NCBI RefSeq assembly: GCF_900157365.1 | Contig: NZ_FUEZ01000003.1 | Location: forward strand, 372,001-436,000 | DNA: 64,000 nucleotides | DNA from: Mycobacterium numidiamassiliense | GTDB taxonomy: Bacteria > Actinomycetota > Actinomycetes > Mycobacteriales > Mycobacteriaceae | Direction of reading: 5' to 3' | In this document: in pieces, positions 17,510-25,749 of the stretch | Position numbering within the stretch: position 1 is the stretch's first letter | How the letters are laid out: each line of letters begins with the position of its first letter | Program-made: the position numbers and the translations under genes | The notes under the pieces: model-generated | Databases searched by the model: none | Told to the model about the DNA's origin: nothing | What the model saw: only the letters and a program-made list of their open reading frames with translations

Positions 17510-18730
17510 ATGCGGATTCTGGCGGTAACGCGCGCACACAATGCCGGAGAGACGTTGGCTGATACCTTGGACTCGCTGGCCACCTTCAGCGACGAGATCT
17601 ACGCGATCGACGACCGCAGCACCGACGACACTCCTGCGATTCTGGCGAACCACGCCGCGGTCACCAATGTTGTTCGCGCCCGGGCAGATCTGCCGTCGAC
17701 ACCCTGGTTGATCCCCGAGTCCACCGGGCTGGAGCTGCTGTACCGGATGGCTGATTTCTGTCGCCCGGACTGGATCGTGATGGTCGACGCCGACTGGATT
17801 TTCCAGATCGACGTCGACATCCGTGAGGTGCTTATGCGCACACCGGACGACGTGGCGGCGCTGATGTGTCCGATGGTTTCCCGCTGGGATGATCCAGAAT
17901 ACCCGGACATGGTGCCGGTGATGGGCACCGCCGAGGCGCTGCGCGGGCCGTTTTGGCGTTGGTACCCGGGTCTGTATGCGGGAGCGAAGTTGATGCACAA
18001 TTCGCATTGGCCGGCCAACATCACCGATCACGGTCGGATAGGGCAGCTGGACGGAATCCGCTTGACGCACAACGGCTGGTCGACGCTAGAGGAGCGGATC
18101 TCGCGAGTCGCGCACTACATGCGGCTCGATCCGGATTTTCGGCACAACTTCGGTGTGGCCTATGATCGATCCCTGTTGTTCGGCTACGCACTCGACGAGG
18201 TCAGCCTCCTCAAAGCGGACTACCAGCGGCGGGTGCGCGGCGACTTCGACCGGATCGAGCCTCGGGCACGGCTGCCGATCGAGGCCGAGCCACGGGTGAT
18301 TGGCCGCGGATACGGGCCCCGCGCGGACGGTTTCCATCCCGGCGTCGACTTCGCCGCTGACCCTGGCAGCCCGATCTACGCCGTCATATCCGGAACTGTC
18401 TGCTGCGCAAGCGATGTCGACCACCTTTATTCGGTGATCATCTCGAACGGCGATACCGAAATCCGCTACGTGTTTCGGCCGGGTGACGCCAGACAAATCG
18501 CAGTCGGTGATCGAGTAAGTGCGGGAACCCGGATCGGCAGCCTCGGCGCGGAAGACCAATCGAAAGACGGTTACCTGCATTTCGAGACGCGGGTTGGGCG
18601 CGCACACGTCAATCCGCTGCGCTATCTGGGCAACATGGGGTTGCGGCCGTGGCCGCCGCCGGGGCGGCTGCGCGCGGTATCAGGCAGCTACCCGCCGGCC
18701 ACGCCATGCACCATCACCACCGACGAGTAA
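17510..18730 (+). CDS. Glycosyltransferase fused to a LytM/M23-like domain
   Basis: About 406 residues in two parts. Residues 1 to 240 look like a GT-A glycosyltransferase of the GT2 type, with start [14 protein letters not shown], acidic DDRSTDD at 34 to 40 and a DxD-like VDADW at 92 to 96. Residues 265 to 375 look like a LytM/M23 peptidase domain, with HPGVD (276 to 280) matching HxxxD. The usual HxH is YLH (355 to 357), so one histidine is lost and peptidase activity is doubtful. No signal peptide is seen, which fits a cytoplasmic enzyme. An alternative GTG at 17498 overlaps the upstream stop. The fusion is unusual; substrate unknown. Confidence 0.75.
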   Translation: MRILAVTRAHNAGETLADTLDSLATFSDEIYAIDDRSTDDTPAILANHAAVTNVVRARADLPSTPWLIPESTGLELLYRMADFCRPDWIVMVDADWIFQIDVDIREVLMRTPDDVAALMCPMVSRWDDPEYPDMVPVMGTAEALRGPFWRWYPGLYAGAKLMHNSHWPANITDHGRIGQLDGIRLTHNGWSTLEERISRVAHYMRLDPDFRHNFGVAYDRSLLFGYALDEVSLLKADYQRRVRGDFDRIEPRARLPIEAEPRVIGRGYGPRADGFHPGVDFAADPGSPIYAVISGTVCCASDVDHLYSVIISNGDTEIRYVFRPGDARQIAVGDRVSAGTRIGSLGAEDQSKDGYLHFETRVGRAHVNPLRYLGNMGLRPWPPPGRLRAVSGSYPPATPCTITTDE

Positions 18731-18748
18731 CCCGCTATCAGCGCGATG

Positions 18749-19798
18749 TCAGTGCTGCGCGCCAACCATCCGTTCGCAGGCCTCGACCCGCTCCAGCAAG
18801 GTCCGGGCGGCTCGGATCGTCGATCGGACCTCTTGCAGCAGCTTGGCGGGATGCTGCAGGTCCAACTCAGCCAGCCCGTCGTATCGGTCGATACCGAAGC
18901 CCACCGTTTCCACGTCAATACCGAAGGGCAGCGCCAGAGTTCGCAGCGCATCAAAGTTCTGGTAGGGCACGAACGGCTGACCGGTCACCAGCAGACACGT
19001 CGATCCGTGCATACCCAGCGTGCGTGCAGTGAAAGTGAAGGTGTCCGCGGACGTGGCGCGTCGGTTGTCCGGATCCGGTGACGGCGCCTCCAGCAGTGTG
19101 ACCGGCACGCCGAGGTTATTGCTGTCGGCGTCGAAACGCCACACCATCTGATCCCGCTGGGGGTTGTCGACCCGCTCGCGAGCGTGCCGCGCCGCTTGGC
19201 GGGTATCCAGCCCAAACGCATCGGCCGCCGCGGCGGCCAGCAGCTCGAATTCGGTGCGCGCGCCCGGCGCGCAGAAAGCAACGGCGTCGTCCTCGGAGCG
19301 CAGCAGCTGCCGCGATGCGGCAGCCAGCACGATGTGACCGATTTGACGGCCCGCGGTTAACTCCCGTGCCCAGCGGGCCCGTAGCAGGTTGGAGTAGCGA
19401 CCGGTGCCGATCACCAGGATGTGGTCGAATGCTGTTCCCCGGGGCCTTGATTCAGTCGTAAGGCCCAGCTGCCGCGCCAACTCGGTGATCGTTTCCAGCT
19501 GCCCGGCAGGCAGGTCTGCATGTGGAATCAGCCACCGCGCGCCACCGCCAGCATCCTGGCACTGCACCGGTTCCCCGCTCAGCGCTCGAGCCCGCCCCCG
19601 GGAATCCCAAACCTCGCTGAACTCGTCCAGGAGCGCCAGGCGGGCCTGCAGGCCCGCTCCGCGCGGAAGTTCTCCGCCGAACAGCGCGACCAGCTCCGCC
19701 AGGGCGCCATGTGCACTCCACGCGTCGACCTGCCCGCGCACCCTCGCCAAAAACTCACCATCGAGCCCGAGCGTCGACGCCTTACCCAGCCCGCACAC
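18749..19798 (-). CDS. Conserved protein of unknown function, weakly DUF218-like
   Basis: A 349-residue protein reading against the glycosyltransferase (18-base gap between the convergent stops). It has no signal peptide or membrane segment. The centre has FDHILVIGTGRYSNLLRARW near 124 and LLRSEDDAVAF near 165, and later TSADTFTFTARTLG and CLLVTGQPFVPYQ. This order loosely recalls DUF218 proteins (strand-glycine start, acidic middle, a Thr-rich segment, then strand and aromatic), but key residues differ and I would not assign it. The start is a GTG at 19798 without a clear ribosome site. Confidence 0.6.
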   Translation of the reverse strand: MCGLGKASTLGLDGEFLARVRGQVDAWSAHGALAELVALFGGELPRGAGLQARLALLDEFSEVWDSRGRARALSGEPVQCQDAGGGARWLIPHADLPAGQLETITELARQLGLTTESRPRGTAFDHILVIGTGRYSNLLRARWARELTAGRQIGHIVLAAASRQLLRSEDDAVAFCAPGARTEFELLAAAAADAFGLDTRQAARHARERVDNPQRDQMVWRFDADSNNLGVPVTLLEAPSPDPDNRRATSADTFTFTARTLGMHGSTCLLVTGQPFVPYQNFDALRTLALPFGIDVETVGFGIDRYDGLAELDLQHPAKLLQEVRSTIRAARTLLERVEACERMVGAQH

Positions 19799-20020
19799 GT
19801 CTAGACCGCCAGTCGGCGTCTTGCGGTCACCATTGAACGAGTGATTGTCCTTCCGGCCGGGTAGTCCCGGGCCACTCCGGCGGAGGCCTGTGGAATGCCA
19901 CCGGGGAAGAGCCTAACTCCGATTTACCGTAGTAGAGGGCGCTTTACCAGAGACGACGAGATGCAGAACAGGTGGTGTCCGGCAGAACGCGACATGGTAG
20001 CCCGTCGCCGGTATCCTGTT

Positions 20021-21019
20021 TCAGCAAACGCTGTGCCCCTTGGGTGACGACATGCCGCTGAAACCGTCCTGTTCATACGCGTATTGAGGCTGTTTTTTTG
20101 CCCATTGGATGTAGCGGTCGATCCCTTCCCAAATGTCGACTTCGGGCTCGAAGCCGATGCTTTTCGCTAGAGAAATATCAGCAGGAAAACGGGCGACCTC
20201 TCCCGGGCGGGCATCGCGATGCTCTATTTTGGCATCAAACGTGCTCGCGATGTACTCGACGATGTCTTTCACCCGTGTATTCTTGCCGCTTGCGAAATTG
20301 ACTGCCCGCCCGCGCAGGGTCGAGTCTTTTAATACAAGGTTGTATGCATTCACGATGTCGCTGACGTACAGATAATCCCGAGTGGCGGTACCGCCGCCGA
20401 AGATCGTGAGGTTTTCGCCGTTAATGGCCTGACGGACAAGCCGCGGAATCAGCGCGCCAAAACGCCCGGTTTTCTGGCGCACACCGAAGATGTTGAACGG
20501 ACGAACGATGGTGATATCGAGATCAAACGAACGGTAATACGAGTAGCACAAGCGGTCCGCCGCCGCCTTGGAGGCCCCGTACGGACTATTCGGTTTCAGC
20601 TCAGCTCGTTCGTCAAGTAGTTCGCCATCCTTAAGATTGTGTCCGTCACCGTACACTTCGCAAGTCGACGCGTATATCAGCCGGTTCTTGTAACGCCGCA
20701 CGGCTTCGAGAACACGATACGTACCCATAACGTTGGTCTCAAGAAAGCTCTCTGGGTCACCCAGCGACTGGTCAACATTGATATTCGCGGCTAGATGAAA
20801 AACGACATGATGATCTCGCACTGCGCGATGGACGGTTTCTCCGTCGGTCACCGAGCCGGAGATGAAAGCCACCCGCTCGTGCGAACGAAAACCCTGCATG
20901 TTTCGAGTCGCACTCTTCGAAGACGTATTCAGGATAGTCACCGAATGCCCACTGGCGAGCAGCGAGTCGGTGAGATGACTTCCCTGGAAGCCCGCTCCCC
21001 CGGTGACAAGTATTTCCAT
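20021..21019 (-). CDS. NAD-dependent sugar epimerase/dehydratase
   Basis: A 332-residue extended short-chain dehydrogenase acting on nucleotide sugars. It has the NAD motif GGAGFQG (7 to 13), HLAAN at 75 to 79, the active-site STCEVYG (118 to 124) and YGASK with catalytic Tyr147 and Lys151. The substrate half has NIFGVRQ and GGGTATRDYLYVSDI near 215, common to UDP-glucose epimerases, UDP-glucuronate decarboxylases and dTDP-glucose dehydratases. The exact reaction cannot be told. GAGGGA precedes the ATG. With the glycosyltransferase and methyltransferases nearby, a role in making a modified surface glycan is plausible. Confidence 0.85.
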   Translation of the reverse strand: MEILVTGGAGFQGSHLTDSLLASGHSVTILNTSSKSATRNMQGFRSHERVAFISGSVTDGETVHRAVRDHHVVFHLAANINVDQSLGDPESFLETNVMGTYRVLEAVRRYKNRLIYASTCEVYGDGHNLKDGELLDERAELKPNSPYGASKAAADRLCYSYYRSFDLDITIVRPFNIFGVRQKTGRFGALIPRLVRQAINGENLTIFGGGTATRDYLYVSDIVNAYNLVLKDSTLRGRAVNFASGKNTRVKDIVEYIASTFDAKIEHRDARPGEVARFPADISLAKSIGFEPEVDIWEGIDRYIQWAKKQPQYAYEQDGFSGMSSPKGHSVC

Positions 21020-21242
21020 CGGTTTACGTCCCTCGAGTCTGGTCCCATCCGCAATCAGTGACCCTAATCTACGTGTGCCCGAGTGTCGGAATTGTTAGCG
21101 GATCCCTCCGCGGTCGCTTTGGCGGGGCGCGGCAGCGGCACCGAAATCCGGTGGAATGCCTTGTCTTTGACGACCCGCTGTTGACCCAGGCAGGTGCGCG
21201 GCTGAGGCGACCGTGCGGCGGCGCTTTCCCTGGCCAGCACGG

Positions 21243-23270
21243 CTAACCCGTTTGACCCGCACGCTGAAACGCCTCTCGATCGACGGCTAACAGCGTCGTG
21301 CTGCCCAAAGCTCGTACGGTGGCAGTGCGCGGGACGTCACGTAGGATCGCCAACTCGCCGAAGCCGTCGCCGGGCCGCAGTTCACGGATCATGAGGTCGC
21401 CCTCGTATACCTGCGCAGCGCCATCGAGAATCACATAGTAGGTGTCGCCGTAATCGCCCTCGCGGATAATGACCGCTCCATCGGCGGCCACCAGCACTCG
21501 CGCGCTGTCGGCAAGCTGACGCAACTCCTCGGCCCGCATGGCGGCCATCGGGGGCTGCGGCGCCAGTAGCTCGCACGCGGCTCGGCTGCTCAGCGTGGTG
21601 TCACGGTTCAACTCCACGAGGCGCTCAGCTACCGGCAAGGTAGCCATGCGGGTGCGGGCAATCTGGCCGAGGCGACCGCCCGATGCGCTGTCGTCGGAGA
21701 GAGCGGAGAGAAACTCGGCACGTTCGACGGCGATCAGGTCGAGATCCTCGCGCGCTGTCACGGTGGAGGAGCGTGGCACATCGTCCAGCAAGGCGATCTC
21801 CCCGAACGACCCGCCGGGACCTAGCGTGGCTGTCCGGCGACCGTCGACGGCGACGTCGGCCACGCCGGCGGCAATCATGTAGAAACGGTCCCCGCGGTCG
21901 CCCTGCCGAATGACCTCGCACCCCGCCGGCAGCGTCAGGCGCGTCGCGGCGCGAGCGAGTTGTTCGAGTGCCAGCGCCGGCAGCGGGGCCAGCATCGTGG
22001 TGGCCCGAATCACTCCCAGCTTGGCGGCCTCGTCGGAGCTTAGCTCGTCGGCGTGGCGGAGCCTCGGCCACGCTAGCAGCGAAATCAGTCCCGCAGCACC
22101 GCCAACGATGCCCAGGGTTGCGGGCACCCCAAACGGACCGATGAGCAACGGTGCGATGATGGCGCCGGCGGCTATGCCAACCGGGTAGAGGCCCTGCAAA
22201 GTGGCTACCGCCGGCACCATCGTGGCGCGGGCGACGCTTCGCTGCACAAGTGTGGGCGCGATGGCGTAGGCGACGGCACCGGCGGCACCCAGGCCGGCGG
22301 CTGCCGCCAGGCCAACCGCGGACGAGGTGGTCGCTCCTAGCGAGGCGAAGACGACAGCCAAGCCGAGCAGCGCACCGCACAGCACGCGGGCCAGGCCGCG
22401 CCGCCCGACGATCGACAGCGTCGCCAGCGCGCCCAGGAGTCCACCGGCGGCGTCAACTGTCATGATCGTCGCGACGCCGTCCGCGCCGAGATGCAACCGG
22501 TCGTCTGCCACCGATGCACAGGCGACATACCAGACGCCCAGCACGATGACGTTGACGGCGAACAGCACGGTGGCCGCGGAGGCCGGGCGGCTTGCGATGA
22601 TCCCGCGAAACCCGGCCCCCAGCAACCTAACCTGCGATCGCGCCGACCTGCCGGGCGCAGGGGCACGCGTTCGGAAATCGTCGGCGCGCGGCATTCGGAT
22701 CAGCAGCGCCGCGACCACACCGGCAGCGAAGACGGTCGCCGGCAGGGCGAACGCCCAGGCGACGCCCAAAAACTCGAAGGCCAGTCCTGCCAGCGCCGGT
22801 CCGGCCAGCGCAATGGCGCTGACGAGTGAGCTGGTCACGGCATTTCCGGCGGCCCCCTCGGCAGCGGTACCGGAAAGCCGGATCACCAGTGCGCCATGCA
22901 GCGGCCGCACAGCTGCCGACGCAACGGAGTCCACGGTCACGAGCACCAACACGACACTGACCGGCGCCCCGCTGAGCACCGCGACAATGATCGCGACCAT
23001 AGCCAGGCCACGACACCCGATCCCGATCGCCAGATGCAGCTGCGGATGCGCGCTCGTGGTCAGCGGTGCAGCCAGCAACCCGACCAACCCCGCCGGCAGC
23101 GCTGCCAGCAGGGTCGCAGCACCGACGGCGGCAGCACCTCCTGCCGCGAAGGCGAAGGTGATGAGCAGGACGAAATACGAAAACGCACCGATGTAATAGG
23201 CCGTGCAGGCCGCCATCAGCATGCGTAATTGCGGGTTGCGTGCCACCCTGCGAATTGCGGCGAGGGCCAC
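21243..23270 (-). CDS. MFS-type membrane protein with two C-terminal cyclic-nucleotide-binding domains
   Basis: A 675-residue protein. Residues 1 to about 405 are a major facilitator-like transporter with around 12 hydrophobic segments. Residues about 425 to 530 and 565 to 670 are two cyclic-nucleotide-binding domains. The phosphate-binding cassettes are FGEIALLDDVPRSSTV in the first and FGELAILRDVPRTATV in the second, both keeping the Glu and Arg that contact the cyclic nucleotide. Related transporter/cNMP proteins exist in mycobacteria, for example Rv3728 of M. tuberculosis. Cyclic AMP gating of transport is inference. The leftward gene ends 3 bases after a stop and has no operon partner. 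Confidence 0.85.
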   Translation of the reverse strand: MALAAIRRVARNPQLRMLMAACTAYYIGAFSYFVLLITFAFAAGGAAAVGAATLLAALPAGLVGLLAAPLTTSAHPQLHLAIGIGCRGLAMVAIIVAVLSGAPVSVVLVLVTVDSVASAAVRPLHGALVIRLSGTAAEGAAGNAVTSSLVSAIALAGPALAGLAFEFLGVAWAFALPATVFAAGVVAALLIRMPRADDFRTRAPAPGRSARSQVRLLGAGFRGIIASRPASAATVLFAVNVIVLGVWYVACASVADDRLHLGADGVATIMTVDAAGGLLGALATLSIVGRRGLARVLCGALLGLAVVFASLGATTSSAVGLAAAAGLGAAGAVAYAIAPTLVQRSVARATMVPAVATLQGLYPVGIAAGAIIAPLLIGPFGVPATLGIVGGAAGLISLLAWPRLRHADELSSDEAAKLGVIRATTMLAPLPALALEQLARAATRLTLPAGCEVIRQGDRGDRFYMIAAGVADVAVDGRRTATLGPGGSFGEIALLDDVPRSSTVTAREDLDLIAVERAEFLSALSDDSASGGRLGQIARTRMATLPVAERLVELNRDTTLSSRAACELLAPQPPMAAMRAEELRQLADSARVLVAADGAVIIREGDYGDTYYVILDGAAQVYEGDLMIRELRPGDGFGELAILRDVPRTATVRALGSTTLLAVDREAFQRAGQTG

Positions 23271-23416
23271 GCACCGACCTTAGGCCGACGAGCGCTCGCC
23301 GCGCCGCACTTTGCGCCAACCACAGGTGCGCGCTGAGATCCTGGCCCAGGCATGTCACCGCGGGCCATCAGTTAGAGCAATCTGAGCCCGTCGCCCAGAG
23401 GAGAGATACTGAGGAT

Positions 23417-23815
23417 ATGAGCCTCATCCATGCCGAATTGGTCGAAAAGTTGAACTTCGGCGATGATGCGGTGTTGTTGGCCATGGACAGCGCCGGGGTG
23501 GACGAAGTCCTGGCCGCGGTAAAGCAGGCAGCACAGCACGGATCGGCGCACCTGGACCATGGTGCAACAGTTCACCAGTTCCTCATCCAGGCAGGCACGG
23601 CCGATATCGAATTCGGCGTGGGTACCGTTGTTTGGCGGCTTGACTCCGCCCTTGCCGCGGAAATCATGGAGCTATTGACCGAGATGCAGGTTCACCCCGG
23701 CTCGGGTCACCACTATGTGGATATCTCCAAGCCAGCAGACACGCTCGTCCTCTCGCAGAACGAGTACCCATTGGACTTGCTACCTCCCGAAGCCGCGTTC
23801 CCACCCGTCGCCTGA
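23417..23815 (+). CDS. Probable immunity protein of a type VII toxin module
   Basis: A small acidic protein of 132 residues without signal peptide or membrane segment. The start at 23417 has an AGGA-rich upstream sequence; longer starts read through non-conserved sequence. The C-terminal half contains GSGHHYVDISKPADTLVLSQ followed by NEYP. A glycine-His-His-Tyr motif and a Ser-x-x-Glu-Tyr-Pro ending recall immunity proteins of bacterial polymorphic toxin systems (Imm32-like by memory). It precedes an EspC-like gene and a toxin-like gene on the same strand, with only 49 and then 3 bases between genes. The immunity role is inferred from size, motif and position. Confidence 0.6.
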   Translation: MSLIHAELVEKLNFGDDAVLLAMDSAGVDEVLAAVKQAAQHGSAHLDHGATVHQFLIQAGTADIEFGVGTVVWRLDSALAAEIMELLTEMQVHPGSGHHYVDISKPADTLVLSQNEYPLDLLPPEAAFPPVA

Positions 23816-23864
23816 AGCGTGCAACCTGCGGCGCGTGTTCGTCGCGCGCTTTAGACTTCAACAG

Positions 23865-24164
23865 GTGGCAGATGCACTCCACGTCAACAATGCCGGGCTG
23901 CAGGCGCTGGCAGCGCATTGTGACGCGGTGGCCGCGAGTTTGGTCGCGACAACTCCACCACCAAGTATGGGACCAGCAATCCAGGCGACGTCCGGCGCCG
24001 TCGGTACCGTCTATGCGGCCCTCGATGGTGCGATCATCGTCTTATCTCGACGAGCGCAGTCAACGGCCGTCAAATCCGCTGCGGCGGGCTCTGAGTTTGC
24101 GGCCACCGACGCTGTTGGTGCGCGGCAAGCCGCCGCTATCGGTGCCGCGGTATCCCGGGTGTGA
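23865..24164 (+). CDS. EspC-like (DUF2580) type VII secretion-associated protein
   Basis: A 99-residue helical protein starting at a GTG (23865). The N-terminus VADALHVNNAGLQALAAHC is typical of the mycobacterial EspC/DUF2580 family: a two-helix protein of about 100 residues that pairs with, or accompanies, a type VII secretion substrate. The helix-turn-helix arrangement is interrupted by a proline-rich turn (TTPPPSMGPA). It ends 3 bases before the next gene, as expected for a partner of the toxin-like protein. Whether it is a chaperone or a co-secreted partner cannot be told from sequence. Confidence 0.7.
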   Translation: MADALHVNNAGLQALAAHCDAVAASLVATTPPPSMGPAIQATSGAVGTVYAALDGAIIVLSRRAQSTAVKSAAAGSEFAATDAVGARQAAAIGAAVSRV

Positions 24165-24167
24165 CCT

Positions 24168-25244
24168 GTGCCGGGCGTCGGCGGTGTGGGAGTACCGAGC
24201 TTGTCGGAAGTCCAAGCTTGGGATGTCACGCATCTAGAAAATGCAGCCAGGGACTGGACAGCTGCCGCCGAGCATTGGGAGTCCTCATTCACCTCGATTC
24301 ATCGGACTTCCGTGTCGCCCGGCGGGACAGTGTGGGAAGGCTCTGCTGCGGAGGCAGCTCAGGAAAGAGCTTTCGCTGATCTCGTGAAAGTGCGGGGCCT
24401 GGCTGATGTCCTTCATGAGTCCTCAGCGATAGCGCGCCGGGCCGCTGAGACTCTCTATTCCACCAAGCGGAGTGTGCTGGATGCGGTAGACGACGCCCGT
24501 GCCGCCGGATACGAGGTGGGCGAAGACCTTTCGGTAACACCGCGGCGAGGCACTCTCGCAGCCCAGGCCCAAGCGCAGACGTTCGCCGCCCGCATTCAGG
24601 AACGCGCTGCCCAATTGGCTGTTCACGACAAAGAGATCGCAGCCAGAATCACTAGCTCCGCCGCGCCCCTTAGCGCAGTCAGCTTCACTGAAAGACCCCA
24701 GACCGCGCCGCATAATGGCATCCAGCAAGCCGATTACACCGTGCCGCGCCCGCTGGACCCGACGCCATGGCAGCCACCGCCACCTGGATATCCACAAGGG
24801 CAGCCCGCAGGTCCAGGTCTGCCGCCCGAAGGTGTTCACCCACCCGTCGATGGGCCCCTGACTACCGGACCAGCTAGTAAGCCCACCGTCCAGGCTAAGG
24901 GCGGCCAGAGCCTGTACGACAAGAACGGAGGCGAGTGGCGGTACGACCCCGGTCAAGACCGCTTCCACTACCCGCATTGGGACTACAACCCGCATACAGC
25001 ATGGAATAGCCAGTGGGACAACGTCGGGATTGACGGGCTCCCGACGCACAGGGAGGCATCAGCGCCCCCTCGCTCGGGCAGCATTGGTCCACCGCCAGGC
25101 GCTGCCCCCGCTCCTGCACCCGCCGCTCCCGCGCCGCCGCCGGCGGCCGAGCCACCACCACCCAAAGCGGGTTGGGGTGAGGGGTTCGGAGGAGGTCCGC
25201 CCATCGGCCCCCACGTAATCCTCCGCCCATCGGCCCCCACGTAA
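24168..25244 (+). CDS. Putative type VII-secreted toxin, C-terminus frameshifted
   Basis: A 358-residue protein with three parts. Residues 1 to about 180 are a helical WXG100/LXG-like domain (AWDVTHLENAARDWTAAAEH, then PGGTVWEG near 52). Residues about 185 to 250 are a proline-rich linker. Residues about 243 to 295 form a compact aromatic domain with GGQSLYDKNGGEWRYDPGQ and HYPHWDYNPH, a pattern I associate with C-terminal domains of polymorphic toxins. The tail is altered: a 26-bp tandem duplication (25197 to 25248) shifts the frame, and the current protein ends at 25244. Without it the frame would run to 25318, ending HQDWLGETPEDEWTDPNH. An alternative GTG start lies at 24186. The activity of the toxin domain is unknown. 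Confidence 0.65.
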   Translation: MPGVGGVGVPSLSEVQAWDVTHLENAARDWTAAAEHWESSFTSIHRTSVSPGGTVWEGSAAEAAQERAFADLVKVRGLADVLHESSAIARRAAETLYSTKRSVLDAVDDARAAGYEVGEDLSVTPRRGTLAAQAQAQTFAARIQERAAQLAVHDKEIAARITSSAAPLSAVSFTERPQTAPHNGIQQADYTVPRPLDPTPWQPPPPGYPQGQPAGPGLPPEGVHPPVDGPLTTGPASKPTVQAKGGQSLYDKNGGEWRYDPGQDRFHYPHWDYNPHTAWNSQWDNVGIDGLPTHREASAPPRSGSIGPPPGAAPAPAPAAPAPPPAAEPPPPKAGWGEGFGGGPPIGPHVILRPSAPT

Positions 25245-25248
25245 TCCC
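25197..25248. repeat. 26-bp tandem duplication at the toxin 3' end
   Basis: Units at 25197 to 25222 and 25223 to 25248 are the same except for the last base (ccgcccatcggcccccacgt starts each). The period of 26 is not a multiple of 3, so the second unit changes the reading frame and brings in a stop. Removing one unit restores a frame open to the TAA at 25316 to 25318. Confidence 0.9.
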
Positions 25249-25504
25249 ACCCCCGCATGCCCATCAAGACTGGCTCGGTGAGACCCCAGAGGATGAGTGG
25301 ACAGACCCCAACCACTAACCCCTTGAGGCTGACAACTCGACGCTGCGCCCGCCTACCAAGATTTAAATCACCGAATCGGCCACCGAGCAAGGCCGAAACC
25401 CCTTGCTAGAGGCAATAGTTCATCAGCAATGCACTGACTGGGCTCGACGGCGAGGCAGGCTCGATATCGAGCTAAATTATTCGTTCTGACCAGCATCTTC
25501 TCGG
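25245..25504. other. Toxin downstream region, former C-terminus and spacer
   Basis: The first 74 bases (to 25318) code the likely ancestral toxin C-terminus in the frame lost to the duplication. The rest, up to repeat C, has no recognisable gene. Bases 25487 to 25505 match the right half of the ssrA terminator and linker (CTGACCAGCATCTTCTCGGT), as beside the real ssrA. Confidence 0.5.
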
Positions 25505-25636
25505 TGAAGCCGCCGGGAATCGAAACCGATGCCCTACCAGGCGATTTGCCTTCTGAACTGCCGATTAGTTACGTCTCGTTCCAGTTCTTTCCCGCTCGTC
25601 ACGTGCGGTTTCGCTTTCGAGTCTTGACGGCGTCAA
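25505..25636 (-). repeat. att-like repeat C: ssrA 3' end plus element arm
   Basis: The first 20 bases match the ssrA 3' end with two mismatches. The arm is homologous to those of repeats A and B and ends with TTGACGGCGTCAA at 25624 to 25636, 119 bases from the repeat start. No secreted-protein gene follows here; the next gene is a short-chain dehydrogenase. I read it as the left junction of the element that lies nearest to ssrA. Confidence 0.72.
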
Positions 25637-25749
25637 GAGCCGTCACCGGCGCTCGCGAGTTGCCGGCCCATAGGCTTCGTGGCCGCAGTCGCAGCCGCCC
25701 AAGGCGGATGTCGACTCTCTGTCTTCTCTGCGTCACCATCAACCTGGAT

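Noticed and set aside
18350..18620. Separate peptidase gene for the LytM-like domain
   Set aside because: The frame is continuous with the glycosyltransferase part and there is no internal ribosome site or start at the domain border.
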